A stretch of 64,000 nucleotides of DNA. It comes from Tubiluchus corallicola (taxonomy: Eukaryota > Priapulida > Priapulimorpha > Priapulimorphida > Tubiluchidae). The stretch is from NCBI GenBank assembly GCA_030141605.1, contig JAQGDQ010000236.1, positions 154,001 through 218,000 on the forward strand, read 5' to 3'. The notes under the pieces are model-generated. The model searched no databases and was not told where the DNA came from. It worked only from the letters and a program-made list of their open reading frames with translations. Positions 23,201 to 35,300 of this stretch are shown piece after piece (the stretch's first letter is position 1; each line of letters opens with the position of its first letter). A program made the translations under genes and the position numbers.

Positions 23201-26200
23201 TGATTGTTTTTCATTAGTATTAGAACCAAAATGTTAGCAATATTAACTAGGCCCAAGCATTTTGCAAATGATTTCTGAGCAAAGCAATCCATACATGATT
23301 TGGCTGAGGTTTCTTCCACGAGTAGTCTATTGGCGTAACCTTTTACAAGGACATTAACTTAGTTGTGATCCACTATGGCACTATAGTGAGATTGTTCTAC
23401 AGTGCCGCATAAGTTGATGACTCTCAGTTTGAATAAGTCATTAAGGGTGCTGCACCAGATATTGATCAAAAAGTGGATATTATAGTCAGGTGTGTTATAT
23501 TGTTTTGTCCATGTTAGATTATTTGCAAATATATTGTTTATATTGTGCATGTATGTGAGCCTTGTAAGTGTTGGCACTTGGTAGTCACACATGTCACTTG
23601 TAATACATATTATAATGAATCCATTTCCTGATCCAAAACAACTTGATCCCTATTTGAAATGTCCTATTGTTTAAGTATTGTCAGTCTCTTGGGGTGCAAT
23701 TATTAGTAATTGATTCAAACTTCGGTGAGGGAAAGAGATAGAGAGAGGGAGGAAGAAAGAGAGAGTGAGGCAGTGATAGAAAAGAGAGGAGAAAGAGAGA
23801 GAGAGAGGGAAAGTGGGCTGAGTGAAAATAGCTGATTGTTTGTAGCCAACAAAAGTAGAATAGCTGATTGTTTGTGAGGGAGAGAGATATAGAGAGGTAG
23901 GAAGAAAGAGAACGAGAGGGGGTGAAAGAAAAGAGAGGAGAGAGACAGAGGGGAGGAGAGTGGCCTGAGTGAAAATAGCTGATAGATTTGTAGCTACAAA
24001 AGTAGTATGACTACTACCAGTGTTGCATTGGCCGCATAATGGTGCAGCATGTACTGCAAGTGGTGCTTCTGCTCCATCCGCATCGCAGCAAGGTGTATGG
24101 TATCACTTTGCATGTCTGTTTCCCACTGTTTCAACTTCATTTAAATTATTAATCTTTAGGTTTTGCTTGGAAATAACAGCAAATATTATGTTGTTTTTTT
24201 ACCACTCTGCCTGCGAACACCATCCTCATTGCAAAGCACAAGGCTGACACCATTCCTAGGAATCATCGAACATGCTCTTTAGTAAAGTGAAAAATAGGAT
24301 GTTTTTGTTGTTCGTAGTTCTTGTGGAATGTGCAAATTGTGATGCAGTTAATTTGTATTCCTAAGCTTTCTATTTTCTAACTTGCAAAGCATACATCTCT
24401 GTCTTTAACTTCGGTATATTCCTTTTTAGCTTACTTTTGTCAACCTATTGGTCAATCGAGATCTAGATTCCTAGACTTTGAAACTTGAGAGCATCCAGTT
24501 TATTCTGTAACAGGAGTTTTTACAGTTTACAGAGCTCTTCAATTTTAACAAGTTTACATTTGAAATTCACTTACAAGTACACACGTCGGAATAACAGGGT
24601 CTCTGTGCACGCTCTCATTATCTTTCACCCGCTGTTTGCTTTGATATGTGTGAGATGAGTCGGTGCTCTCTATGCATTCAGGTTCCCATTGTTATGCTAA
24701 CTTGCTGGAGAATGCCCCACTCATTGCTAGTAGTTTGCATAAATGAGGGATGCTTGTGCTAACAGAAAGGTGAAACTTGTGAACCTGGTCAGTGGTGTCA
24801 TTGATAGTTAGTGCAAGTTCAGTTATCAATTGCTGTTATAATATTCACAAGTTTTTGTGTCATAAATTAGTACGTATATAAATATTTTACTATAACTTTT
24901 TTCAATCATAGTGCAATAACTGGTATTTTGCCTGAAGTAGTATTTTGTGATTGTCCCAAGCTTCCAAAGCAGACTTAATAGGAAACTGGTCTTCAGTTTG
25001 ATCATTTTTCGTGGCTCTTAATCTATTAAAATTGCTTTAATTAAGTGAAATGCGAAAACATTTGCATAAGTTTTTTCTATGAACAATTAATTTGTAACGT
25101 CAATTAATTATTGGTTGTTTGAATTCAACATTTAAATAGTGTTACTTATAGTTTCAGTTGCCAAAAGTCATGTAACACCCATAAAAACTTCATTTGTATA
25201 CATCATTATTTGAAAGTAAGTCATGTTCAGTAATTTTTCATGCAACAGAGAAACTTTTATGGTTAAAGTCTCCAACACAATGACTTATCAATTACCAATA
25301 CTTTTGTTGAGCTGCCATCCACTGTTAGTGTAAAATTTTGTTAGTTTCTTTTAGCTGTATATTGTTTTATTTTCAGTTTCTATGTTTGAAAAACATACGC
25401 ACATTTTTGTCTGCTTGTCAGCACACATTTGGTATGAGGCCATCAGAGCTGTTTGACTCTTTCATGTTATTTGATGTAACCGACTTTGGTAAGGTAAGTG
25501 TTTGCTTTAATTTTCTGCATTAGACAATGTTTGTTTTCATGTTATTTGATGTAACCGACTTTGGTAAGGTAAGTGTTTGCGTTAATTTTCTGCATTAGAC
25601 AATGTTTTGTTTATTGAATACAGTGCTCGGAAAATATGCTGTCACTAAGGGGACGAACAACAATTTAAATTACTTTGAGGCTGTTATATTGTCCAATTTG
25701 TTTAGAAGACAATAAGTGTACCCATTTTTTAATTGTTTAATCCGAATATCTTACCAATAGTTTGCACAATTTTTTATGAACTTGTTCACTTAAACTGTGA
25801 TGATTAATATTATTTTGTAAATGAAATCACCGTAATCTTTCAGCATAAAGTATCTCATCAACTAATATTAGCTTAGTCCTTTCTTGTGTAATCCCTTTCT
25901 TCTTCTCATTTGCATCGTGTGGAAACATTTCTTATATGTTCAAATTCGGTGAATTTTCACGCGCAGTTCAAGAAGTTGTTATACAAATTTTATATACATC
26001 TTACTGTATGCAATGTTCAAGTTTTACTGTATGCAATTAATGTAGCTGATGGAAAATTTGAAAATTGAAACTGCTGTCATTCAAACATTCCAAGTACTTA
26101 ACATCCATATTTCAATGCTTGGTTGTCTGTTACAGGTACTACAAGCATTATCAAAACTATCCAAAACTTCCAAGGCTTGTGCTACAGGAATACTGTAAGT

Positions 26201-26342
26201 TATTACTCACAAATTATCATTATTACATATCGTATCATTTTCCTCAAGAATATTTGTTAAAAACAGTTAGTTTTTTTGCTTAAAAAGGATTATCTGTACA
26301 ACAGAGTTACTTGTCTTGCTTCTAGGAAAGCTGATGACTTTA

Positions 26343-26380
<38 letters not shown>

Positions 26381-29300
26381 ACCACTTCAAAGTTCTCAGT
26401 TACTGTTTGATTAGACCACATTTCTTATTTTTTTGAAAGTAAACTAAAATAAGATGAAGCGTGTAGATGTTCATGTTTTTTTTCGTATTTCTTCCCTTTA
26501 TGTCAAGTTTGGTTTCCAATAAAAAATTGTTTTGGTCTCTTTTAATTCTTCATGCATAAATTGACTTCCGCTAAATTTGTCAATGTGTCCTGAATTCCCT
26601 TTTATCTGAAAAGGTGTAAATCTGGCTTTAGTACTGTGAATAGTTTGTCATAATTGTTGGTAGCAGGATTTCCATTGTTGCCATGTCCTGTATATAAGAA
26701 TTTTTTGACGGTGTGCTGTGTCATCTTAGAAGTGCTTTTAAGAAGTGAACTTAAGTATGCAGTGCATCAGTCGTCTGTGTCATCTGTCAGGCGACATTGG
26801 TCAATGACTTAAGCGATACTGAAAAGAAAAGATTTTAAGTCCTATATTGGGAATAAGAGCACTTGCTAACCTTCTAAGCAAAATATATGGGTAACATACG
26901 ATAGCTGCCCCGTGTGCGTGCTGTACTTGACCTGGCAATTTCACTTCACCGCCTGCTGTAGCCGTCCAATAAACAGGCTCTCTGTTTTCACCATATAATT
27001 TCTGATATAAATACTTGTTCTTTTTTGCAGTCCATTTTCTGCTGATGTACAAGATGAGTGTCATGGTCCAGACGATGAAATCTACCGTCATCTGGAAGAC
27101 ATGGCCACATCAAAGTTGGTATTTTTAAATTTGAATTGTGATGTTTGTATCAGCCTTTATTAACACTTGCATTTTGTTACATGCTGAAATATAATTCTAA
27201 TAAGTGTATAAGTTAGAATAAGTTAGATGATATGATCTTTTCGCAGTTCTAAGGTAGCAAGGTTACTAAAATGAAACTTAAGTTATGAATTATGGGCATA
27301 TAACTTAGGCTACGTATCACTGATAGAACAAAGAGTTTGCCAGTGTGTGTGAAATATTTAGTGCCTATGAAGAAATCGTGGAGCTAAAGAGTCACTAGTA
27401 TGAATTGCTTAGTTTTTGCAAAACAGTGCATTGTTTTTTCCGTGTTTTTAATTGTGTATTTTTTTCGTTGCTACTTGCCTATTAAACTTGTCATTTAGAA
27501 TTAAATTTGTTTTACAGCGCATTGTATTACAAACATTTTTGAATTCTTTAAAATGGGATTCTCAAATTACTGCATGTGCGTAATGAAAAACCGGAAAGGA
27601 TAAGTTTGCATGACTTTACAGTATGCTGAAGATTATACAGCTCCCCTGTTTTGTTTCTCTATTTCTGTTTTAGAATTTGCTCTGGGAAGCAACTTTTACT
27701 GGCATTTTTAATGACAATAAACAAGTTTTGTCCACAAAGACTACCGCCCTGTGTAACAGTCAACTTTAACCGAGTTCTTAAACCAATAACAAAAGTTTAT
27801 TACCGATCATTGATTGATTGAATTTTGTACTTGCTCATTTCACCTAAAATGTTTGTGGTTCCATTTAAATTTGAGTTTATGTACCAGTATTACAAAAGTA
27901 ATTTGTTATTGCATCTTCACATTCATTTCAGAGAAATGAGCAACAATTTGCTGATTTTGACTGTTTCAAACTCTGTCTTGCCTATCCAAATCAAATATAG
28001 CCTAAAACTCTTGGCCGTGTCTAACATTTCTTGTTGATCAGTGCAGAGCGAGCGGGGGGGGGGGGGGCACGCCCTCCTGCAAAATCGGACAAATAATTTT
28101 TTTTCAGTGAAAATTGCAGTTCGCATGTAATCATTTTCAATATGAATTTGAATTAGGTAAAAAAATGTTTGGTAGCTTCAGTGTATTATTTTCGTAAAAC
28201 ATGTGTGTGATAAATTTCTGTGAATAACAATTTGGTTAGAGGCACATTAATAACGTTAGGTTAACTGAGAGTTAATTTTCTCATTATTGCTTTGTCCGCT
28301 ACGCCGTCCTACACACATGCTAATTATAGGCCTGCATGCGGTATAAAAGGGGTTAAAAATTGGCTTAACCATTATTTAACCACTTCGGATACCTCCCTTC
28401 CCCCCCCCCCCCAGAAAATGTTTGCACACCCCTGCTTGCCACATCTAGTTCCGCCCCTGTTGTTGATGATTTATTACTGGTCATGGCCGAATCGGATTTT
28501 TTGTATCTAATTGTAGGTCACTGTTTACAATTGCATGTTTTTTTTTATTTGAGACCACTATGATCTCATAGATAAAAAAATCTGATTTTGAGTATTATCC
28601 AGTGGACTGGGATGTCACGGCTCTGAACAAGATCATTTTGCTTCAAAATTTACAGTTTAATTGTTTTTTTCCCTGAAGGATTGAACGTGTGGAGCCTCGC
28701 CTGGTAACAAAAATAATTAATCAGAACCAGGTCTGTGATAGTCAATGTTCTAAAGATCTGCAGCTTGTGCCCATTTCAATGAGAAGCTTCGATTTTCTTC
28801 CATTATTAACATTTTTTCTTTTCTGGTATTAGGTATTTCTTTGTTTTTTTATCGCAATAATTTAGTAATTAACAACCATTTATTTTCTGTATCACCAAAA
28901 TGTAAGTTTGTCTTTATATGTGACCCATTAATTTAAAGACAGTGAGAAAAGCTGAATGAACTCATTGCAAAGAGTTCATTTCATTCGTGATTTTTCATTA
29001 CTTCTCAATGTCTTTTTTAATTTATAAGATAGTTTCCAAAAGTGCGATTTTATTTCCAAGTATTGAATAAAGTATTGAAATAAATTGTAAATAAGTCATC
29101 TTAATACCTGTTTCAGTGACCTTATGGATGAGGATCCATATAGAGTAGTGTATGCAGGTGACGAGCTGGAACAAGAAGATGTATATGAGGATTTATGTGC
29201 TTATCGAGCTCGACGAAGTCTTGTTGGCCGTGTTCCTGACTCGCACGAGGTATGATGTCACACGTTTCTCATTTACTCTCTCAACATTGTGTTATTCTAA

Positions 29301-32300
29301 CTGCAATTTTTTACACAGTTTTCTGTATTGCAATTCAGGATCCAGCACTCGCTAGGATGGCCTAGGAAATGCTCATGTTAGCGAAACCTGGACTTATCAG
29401 GAATTGTTCTCTAAAATAAGACAGTGAACCATTAGAGGTATCTGAGCCATTTTTCATATAGCGAATGCGGTGAGCAGGAAAATGAATGTGGTGAATGAAA
29501 CTGCTCAGAATGGTTATTGAATAGTGATGGGATAAACAGCTAGAAATGCCCGATGAAGCTGAGTGCAACTGCCGAACCATTCAGTTTGATTTGGCCCGGC
29601 ACGGACATTGTTTCTCTGCTGTTCAATTCAGCTTCATCCTTGACTCTTACGCGGTTCATTAATTAACTCAGCACTTTATTGTTAAAATAAGCTAAACTCA
29701 CGAAAGAAAATTTTACTCAATTCGTGTCAGAAAAAAACTAAAATTAATGATCATATAAGTACCTCGAAATTCTTGCGGCAACGATAACCATCTATGGTAA
29801 ATTATCAACACATGCAGCTGCAAAAGCGCAACTTTGAAAAAAGACTTACCTACCATGTGCATTACAGTCATATTATGCAGCTACATTCAACGCTCTGCCT
29901 TTTGAATATGTGGACAGCAAGTAAAATCTTTTAAAAGTCAAATCACACGCCTTGACCACTCGAATCTTGACCACTCTTATGTAACAGCTGCCCTGTTCTT
30001 GTTTTTGGTTCTTTTGGTAGCTGCTTCTCACTTGTTGCAAAGTCTATTACAGTGGAGATTTTTTTATAAACATTTATTTTCCACCACCTTTGGTATACAG
30101 AACAAAACTTATTAACATGCCTTAGGAATTGGTAAGTACTCTAATACAAAGTTGAGACATTTATAATTAGATACAGATACCTTTATTTTAATTGTGTCAG
30201 TACATCCAGGTGCAATGCAAAATGTTAAATTAACATTTACTGATTCGACTTGAAGCTCTTATGCATTCCTGCCTAGAATCAAACATAGTTTTGTTTTGGT
30301 CAAGATTGAAAAGTGAGTTACCATTTAATATAGTATGGATTTTAGTTCTGATGTTTAATTCATTAATATTGACTGGGAGAAAGATTGAAGTATACAGGTT
30401 AAATAAACCTGTGAAAATTCGAGTATCAGTTTTAAAAACTGTTAATCCAAACTAAACAAACTATGTTTAAACTAAAGCCCATTTAAAAAAGAAGCAGAAT
30501 CCACATGTTTATTTGTAACTAGTTATGTGGTTATGTTACTTTGACAGTTTACTGTATGCCTCAGTGACTAGGTGTGACGCACATTCCTATTTGACGTCTT
30601 CGGACGTTTTCACTGTAACATGTTGTTAATTTTTCTGAGCTACAAATGTGCATGTGTCTAATAGATGTTAATTAATTTCTGCAACCGGCAATCGTTTATA
30701 AATCAGAAAAGTGAATGTTATGATAATTAGTGGGGAGCCTAACGTGTTATTTTCTTCCGCAGGCCAAGCCAAACAAGCGGGAGTATTGTATTCGAGAGCT
30801 CGTAGAAACCGAGAAAAATTATGTGGATGCTCTAGAAATGATAATTACTGTAAGCCTTTATACCTGTTTGTATTCTTCCTGCCTGAATCACACTTATGTG
30901 TTCTACCCTGCAAATGTTAATTTTCTTAATCCACTTTTGTGAAAACTATAATAAAAATGAATTGGCAGGTGAAAGTTAATTGAGAAGCTACTGTGTATAA
31001 CTTGTCAGAAAAGTGATAATTGTTGTGATAGCTGATAAGCATTTGTAGCATCTTATAAGATGAAATGTTACATAGTTTAAATTGCTTACATAAAGTATTT
31101 TTCACTATTATGGGCAAAGTAAGACTGGCTCTTGTTATTTCGAATAAGAAATTCTCGCCTTTCGATCAAATAACATGTGTGCACATTTTTGTAGCACTTT
31201 GCAAGACCGCTAAAGCACATTATCTCGGAGGAGGACCATAAAACAATTTTTCGACACATGGATGAACTCAGACAAATACACACGGGTGAGTGTTGATAGT
31301 TAATATTATCTCGTTTTTAATTGTTTATGCAATGTAGACTAGTACTCTTCTGATTAATTGATTTCATCGAATGTCAGTCGGCCATGACGTTCGACTAAGC
31401 GATCATAAGTTAACGTAATCGATGATCGCTTAATATAATAAGTGTAAGATTTTGTACACTTTGCCGCCTGTTTAATATCGTTGTCGATAGCAACAAATGT
31501 CTTTAGCAAAATATTTTAATGACTGTGCGCGAAATCTCGTACAAACAGAACAGTTACTTAGCAAACGAAATTGCCGAAGATCAATGCTGCAGCAACGCGG
31601 TTTACAGCAAGATTCAATATTGGTAACCTGTGCGCAGCGCTTGCCACTTTGTGACATTCTGACTGATTTCCTGCATTGAAGCGCAGGTGTGAAAGGCAGC
31701 ATCTGCAATTTTTTTGTTTGTGTTTGTTGTTCCGTCAATTGTAAGATCGTAGTTTATAGTGAGAGTACTGCCAAAAATGAGAAATCTGTAATATTTCGTA
31801 TGGTGAACTTATATAAGAAGACGTGTTAACCAATAATAAAAAGTTCATAAGTCTTAACAGGAAAGTATACAGCAGTGCAAGTAACAATCTGGAATGTAAA
31901 CATTAGCGGTGAGTAACACTCAACGGGCAGCTAATGTTCTAACATAATATATAAAACACTAACATAACAATACGGCCAAATCACGTTGAAAACACCAGTT
32001 CTCGTCTGATCACCGAAGTTAAGCAATGCAGAACCTGGCCATTTCTTGGATGGGTGACTGCCTAGGAATACCAGGTGCTGTAGGCTTTGCGGGATGCCCA
32101 CACTGTATCTCAACACTAGGCAGAGGAGCTGCACAACCAGCCAACGGCTAGAGGGCGGAGGAGGTCATGTGACCCAACGGCCATGTGTAGAGGAGTAAGC
32201 CTTCCAAATCAGGAGTGGAGCCCCGAAGGCGGACCAGTGCAGCATGCTCACTGACTCCGGGAGCTCCTGCAGCCAACTTGGTGCCAAACGTATTGCTCCG

Positions 32301-35300
32301 CTTTCCTTTGGACTACACCAGGGAGGAAGAGAGGGGGTTCCTGTTGTCTGGGCAACTCAGGATCTCCGTACACCTTGCCCAGGCGTGCGCCCTGGAGACG
32401 TTCGAGGATCGCACTGCTCAGCCCCAGTCGACGCTGCAGCTCCATCAATGTGATCAATAACTGACTCTCTTGGCGCACACTCCATTGTCTTCCGAGACAG
32501 AAGGATGCCAACCAATATAACACTACAAAATATTACAATCGATCATCAATTCTAATTGAAGGTTAATGATCGATCATAGAAATGAGATCGATTCCCAGTA
32601 TTAATATAGGCAGTGTGCTAATGCATTGTAGTCGTGGGATGTGGTGTAGCTGTATCACAATGTACAGTTGGTAACAGTGTAAGAACCTGTTGCTGAATGT
32701 TTACCATATAGTACATGCACTCTATGCATTTCTTCTATTATCTATATTTCTCCAAAATAAAAAAAAATCACACGTAGCACTCATGTAAACATATTATAAA
32801 TAAGATTATAGTCTATTGGATTTTTTCACATGGCCTTTTTTAATTTTTAGAATATTTTTTCCAGGCTTTCACAGCGAGCTTCTGCGGGCTTACAATTACA
32901 GCTCGCCATCATTCTCTGAGTGTTTCCTTAAGTGGCGGGACAAGTTTTTGGTTTACGGTGATTTTTGTTCTAATCTATCGCAAGCTCAGGAGCTCATTGA
33001 TGACCTGTGCGAGGCCAGGGAGTTGGTTCGACAAACAGTATTCGTACGTTTCATTGAATTATTTATTATCTTTTACCGGGCAGGTCCAACAGGTTTTAAA
33101 GCAGGTTTTAACATGACTGGTCAATGAATTTAAGCGGGTTCTCTGATGCTGCCTAACATATTTGTATTAGCAAGAGTAAAAACAAACTGTTGAAAATAGC
33201 ATTTTAATCATTTTTTCGTAAACATTAGTGTGTTATTACTTTTACGTAAAGGCTTACGTTTGAAAACAAGACGAAAAAACTATTAGAATTTTTGTATACG
33301 GTTGTGATTGCTAAACCTTTCTGGTCTTGCTTAATTCTCGTAGTTCTTGCTTTTTCTTTTGTTTTTGAAATTTGTGATCTGTGACACATGTACAAAAATT
33401 TATATTTAAATGTGTGGAAGTGTTTCTATATGTTCCTAATGCACAATATAATAGTCATTTGCTTTACTAAATGGTGACCCAACCTCTGCTGTCTCTCCCC
33501 TGTGAAATGTTATGTGCCAAAACCTCTGTTTTCTCTTGAATTTGCCCATTTAGTAGAACATTGATGAAATAGTATTATTTCTTGTTCACTGCCGCGTTGA
33601 AATTTCGACAGACGCGTGGTGTCCAAAAATTACTGCTTTCAATTTTCATGAACAGTAACCAAAAAATAATGTCAAGAGCTCTTTGAGCTTCATTAATATG
33701 CATATCATTCACGGACACGTGGAAACAGTCATTACGCATTATAGGTCACGGACCACGTATCACCTACCTTTACGCTATCTAAATAATTGCTTGCTAGTCA
33801 TATCTTTAGTTGCACACTAATGTTTTACAATATTTTTCGTACTAGCTCTAATTGCTACAGTGCAGTCTGAAAGTTGGTGTGCAGACATTGTTTTAAGATC
33901 TTACTCGTAGACATTGGCCTGGAAATGGAATGATTGTTTTCCTTCAAATTTTGAAAATGTTTTTGGAATTTAGCAGGCTGTGCTAAGTGAATTGTGTTTG
34001 GTGGGATATTAAAACTGACGTGTCTTCGTTTGTGTTGTTGTTTTAAGCTGCTGGCTTCATTAGTTAGTTCTAGATGCTTTTTATGATTTTGATTAATACG
34101 TATCTGTTTGGTGGCAATGGTATAATGGGGTGGTTGCTTGAGCCAGCAGGATTATTTGAGACAAAACTGGTAGTAAAGTTTATAAACCAGCACTGACTTT
34201 CGTTATATGATTATTAGTGTTGGTGATAATTTTATGTTATGTCCATTGTTATGCCTTATACCAGTTTTATCTCAAGTAATCTCTAATTATATCTAAGATC
34301 CTGCTGGCTTAAGTAACCCCATTATCATTTGTTACTTCATTAAACAGTTTAGTTCATTCTGTTAGGCAGAAAGCTATGCTTAGTACAATTGGGTGTGTTT
34401 CCTGCAAAATAGCTTTAAATGTCAAATATTTTACTTTTTCACATTAACAAGTATAATTTATGTCGGGATCATTCTTTTTGGATTTAACATTTTCCACTCT
34501 CTTTTGGGTTTAGTGTCAACAGCTTACTCATTTTTTTCTGTATATTTGAAACAAAACAGTTGTAAAATGATGAAAAAGAATGTTCGATTTCTAATTTTCA
34601 TCTGGACCACCAAAATTAGCTTGTCGCCACCTTGTTTTACACATATTCATTTCTTTCCTGTAATGTGATTGGCGAATGGGAAGTACAGAATTTGGGAGCT
34701 TCAACGATGCCAATAACTAATTGTAATTTAAACATCAAGGTATTTTAATGTAATGTAATTTAATATTTGGGTTACAAGATTTTAGTAAACTTATTATTAT
34801 TAACTACTTTTAACTAGCTCCTCACTTCGAACTATCAAACGAATTCACCCACATGTAGTTACACCAAGGTAGTCTGCCATTCCCTTGGACAGACTGACAA
34901 ATTTGTAATTTGCTAGCAGTTATAATGAGACAATTATGTTTGCTGTTTTTGCAGAGAGGATTGATGCTTGAAACCTTTGCTCGCAATAAATTTTTTATTT
35001 TACTTCAAAAATGGTAGACTTTTGCATTGGTGTAATGACCAATTTTAATCACAAATGTTTTATTGCCATTAAAAAGATTGTCGGTCAGTTGGAGCTAGTC
35101 GGACAGTTGGTCTACGAATTAACATGGATTTTGCCAAAAGATCTGCAGCCTTATTCAAATGTATAAAAGCATTGGCCTTACTGTAGGCGTACTACTAATT
35201 TCTGCTATAGTAACTTTAAACTGGATTTCTTTCTTGATGATTTTCTAACACAACTTTAATTTTCTCTGACATTCACATCTGTAATGTAATATATAGGAGA

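Noticed and set aside
28680-28704. Candidate VAV microexon between exons 4 and 5 (IERVEPRL)
   Set aside because: It has an acceptor and a donor, but no phase allows it to join both neighbours. A GTTGGT donor on exon 4 joins exon 5 directly.
31497-31679. Plus-strand 60-codon frame in VAV intron 7
   Set aside because: It has ordinary codon appearance but no acceptor/donor pair that fits VAV and no recognisable family.
32248-32523. Minus-strand 91-codon frame in the GC-rich unit
   Set aside because: No motif was recognised, and the opposite strand is equally open. High GC explains the lack of stops. Kept only as part of the repeat.
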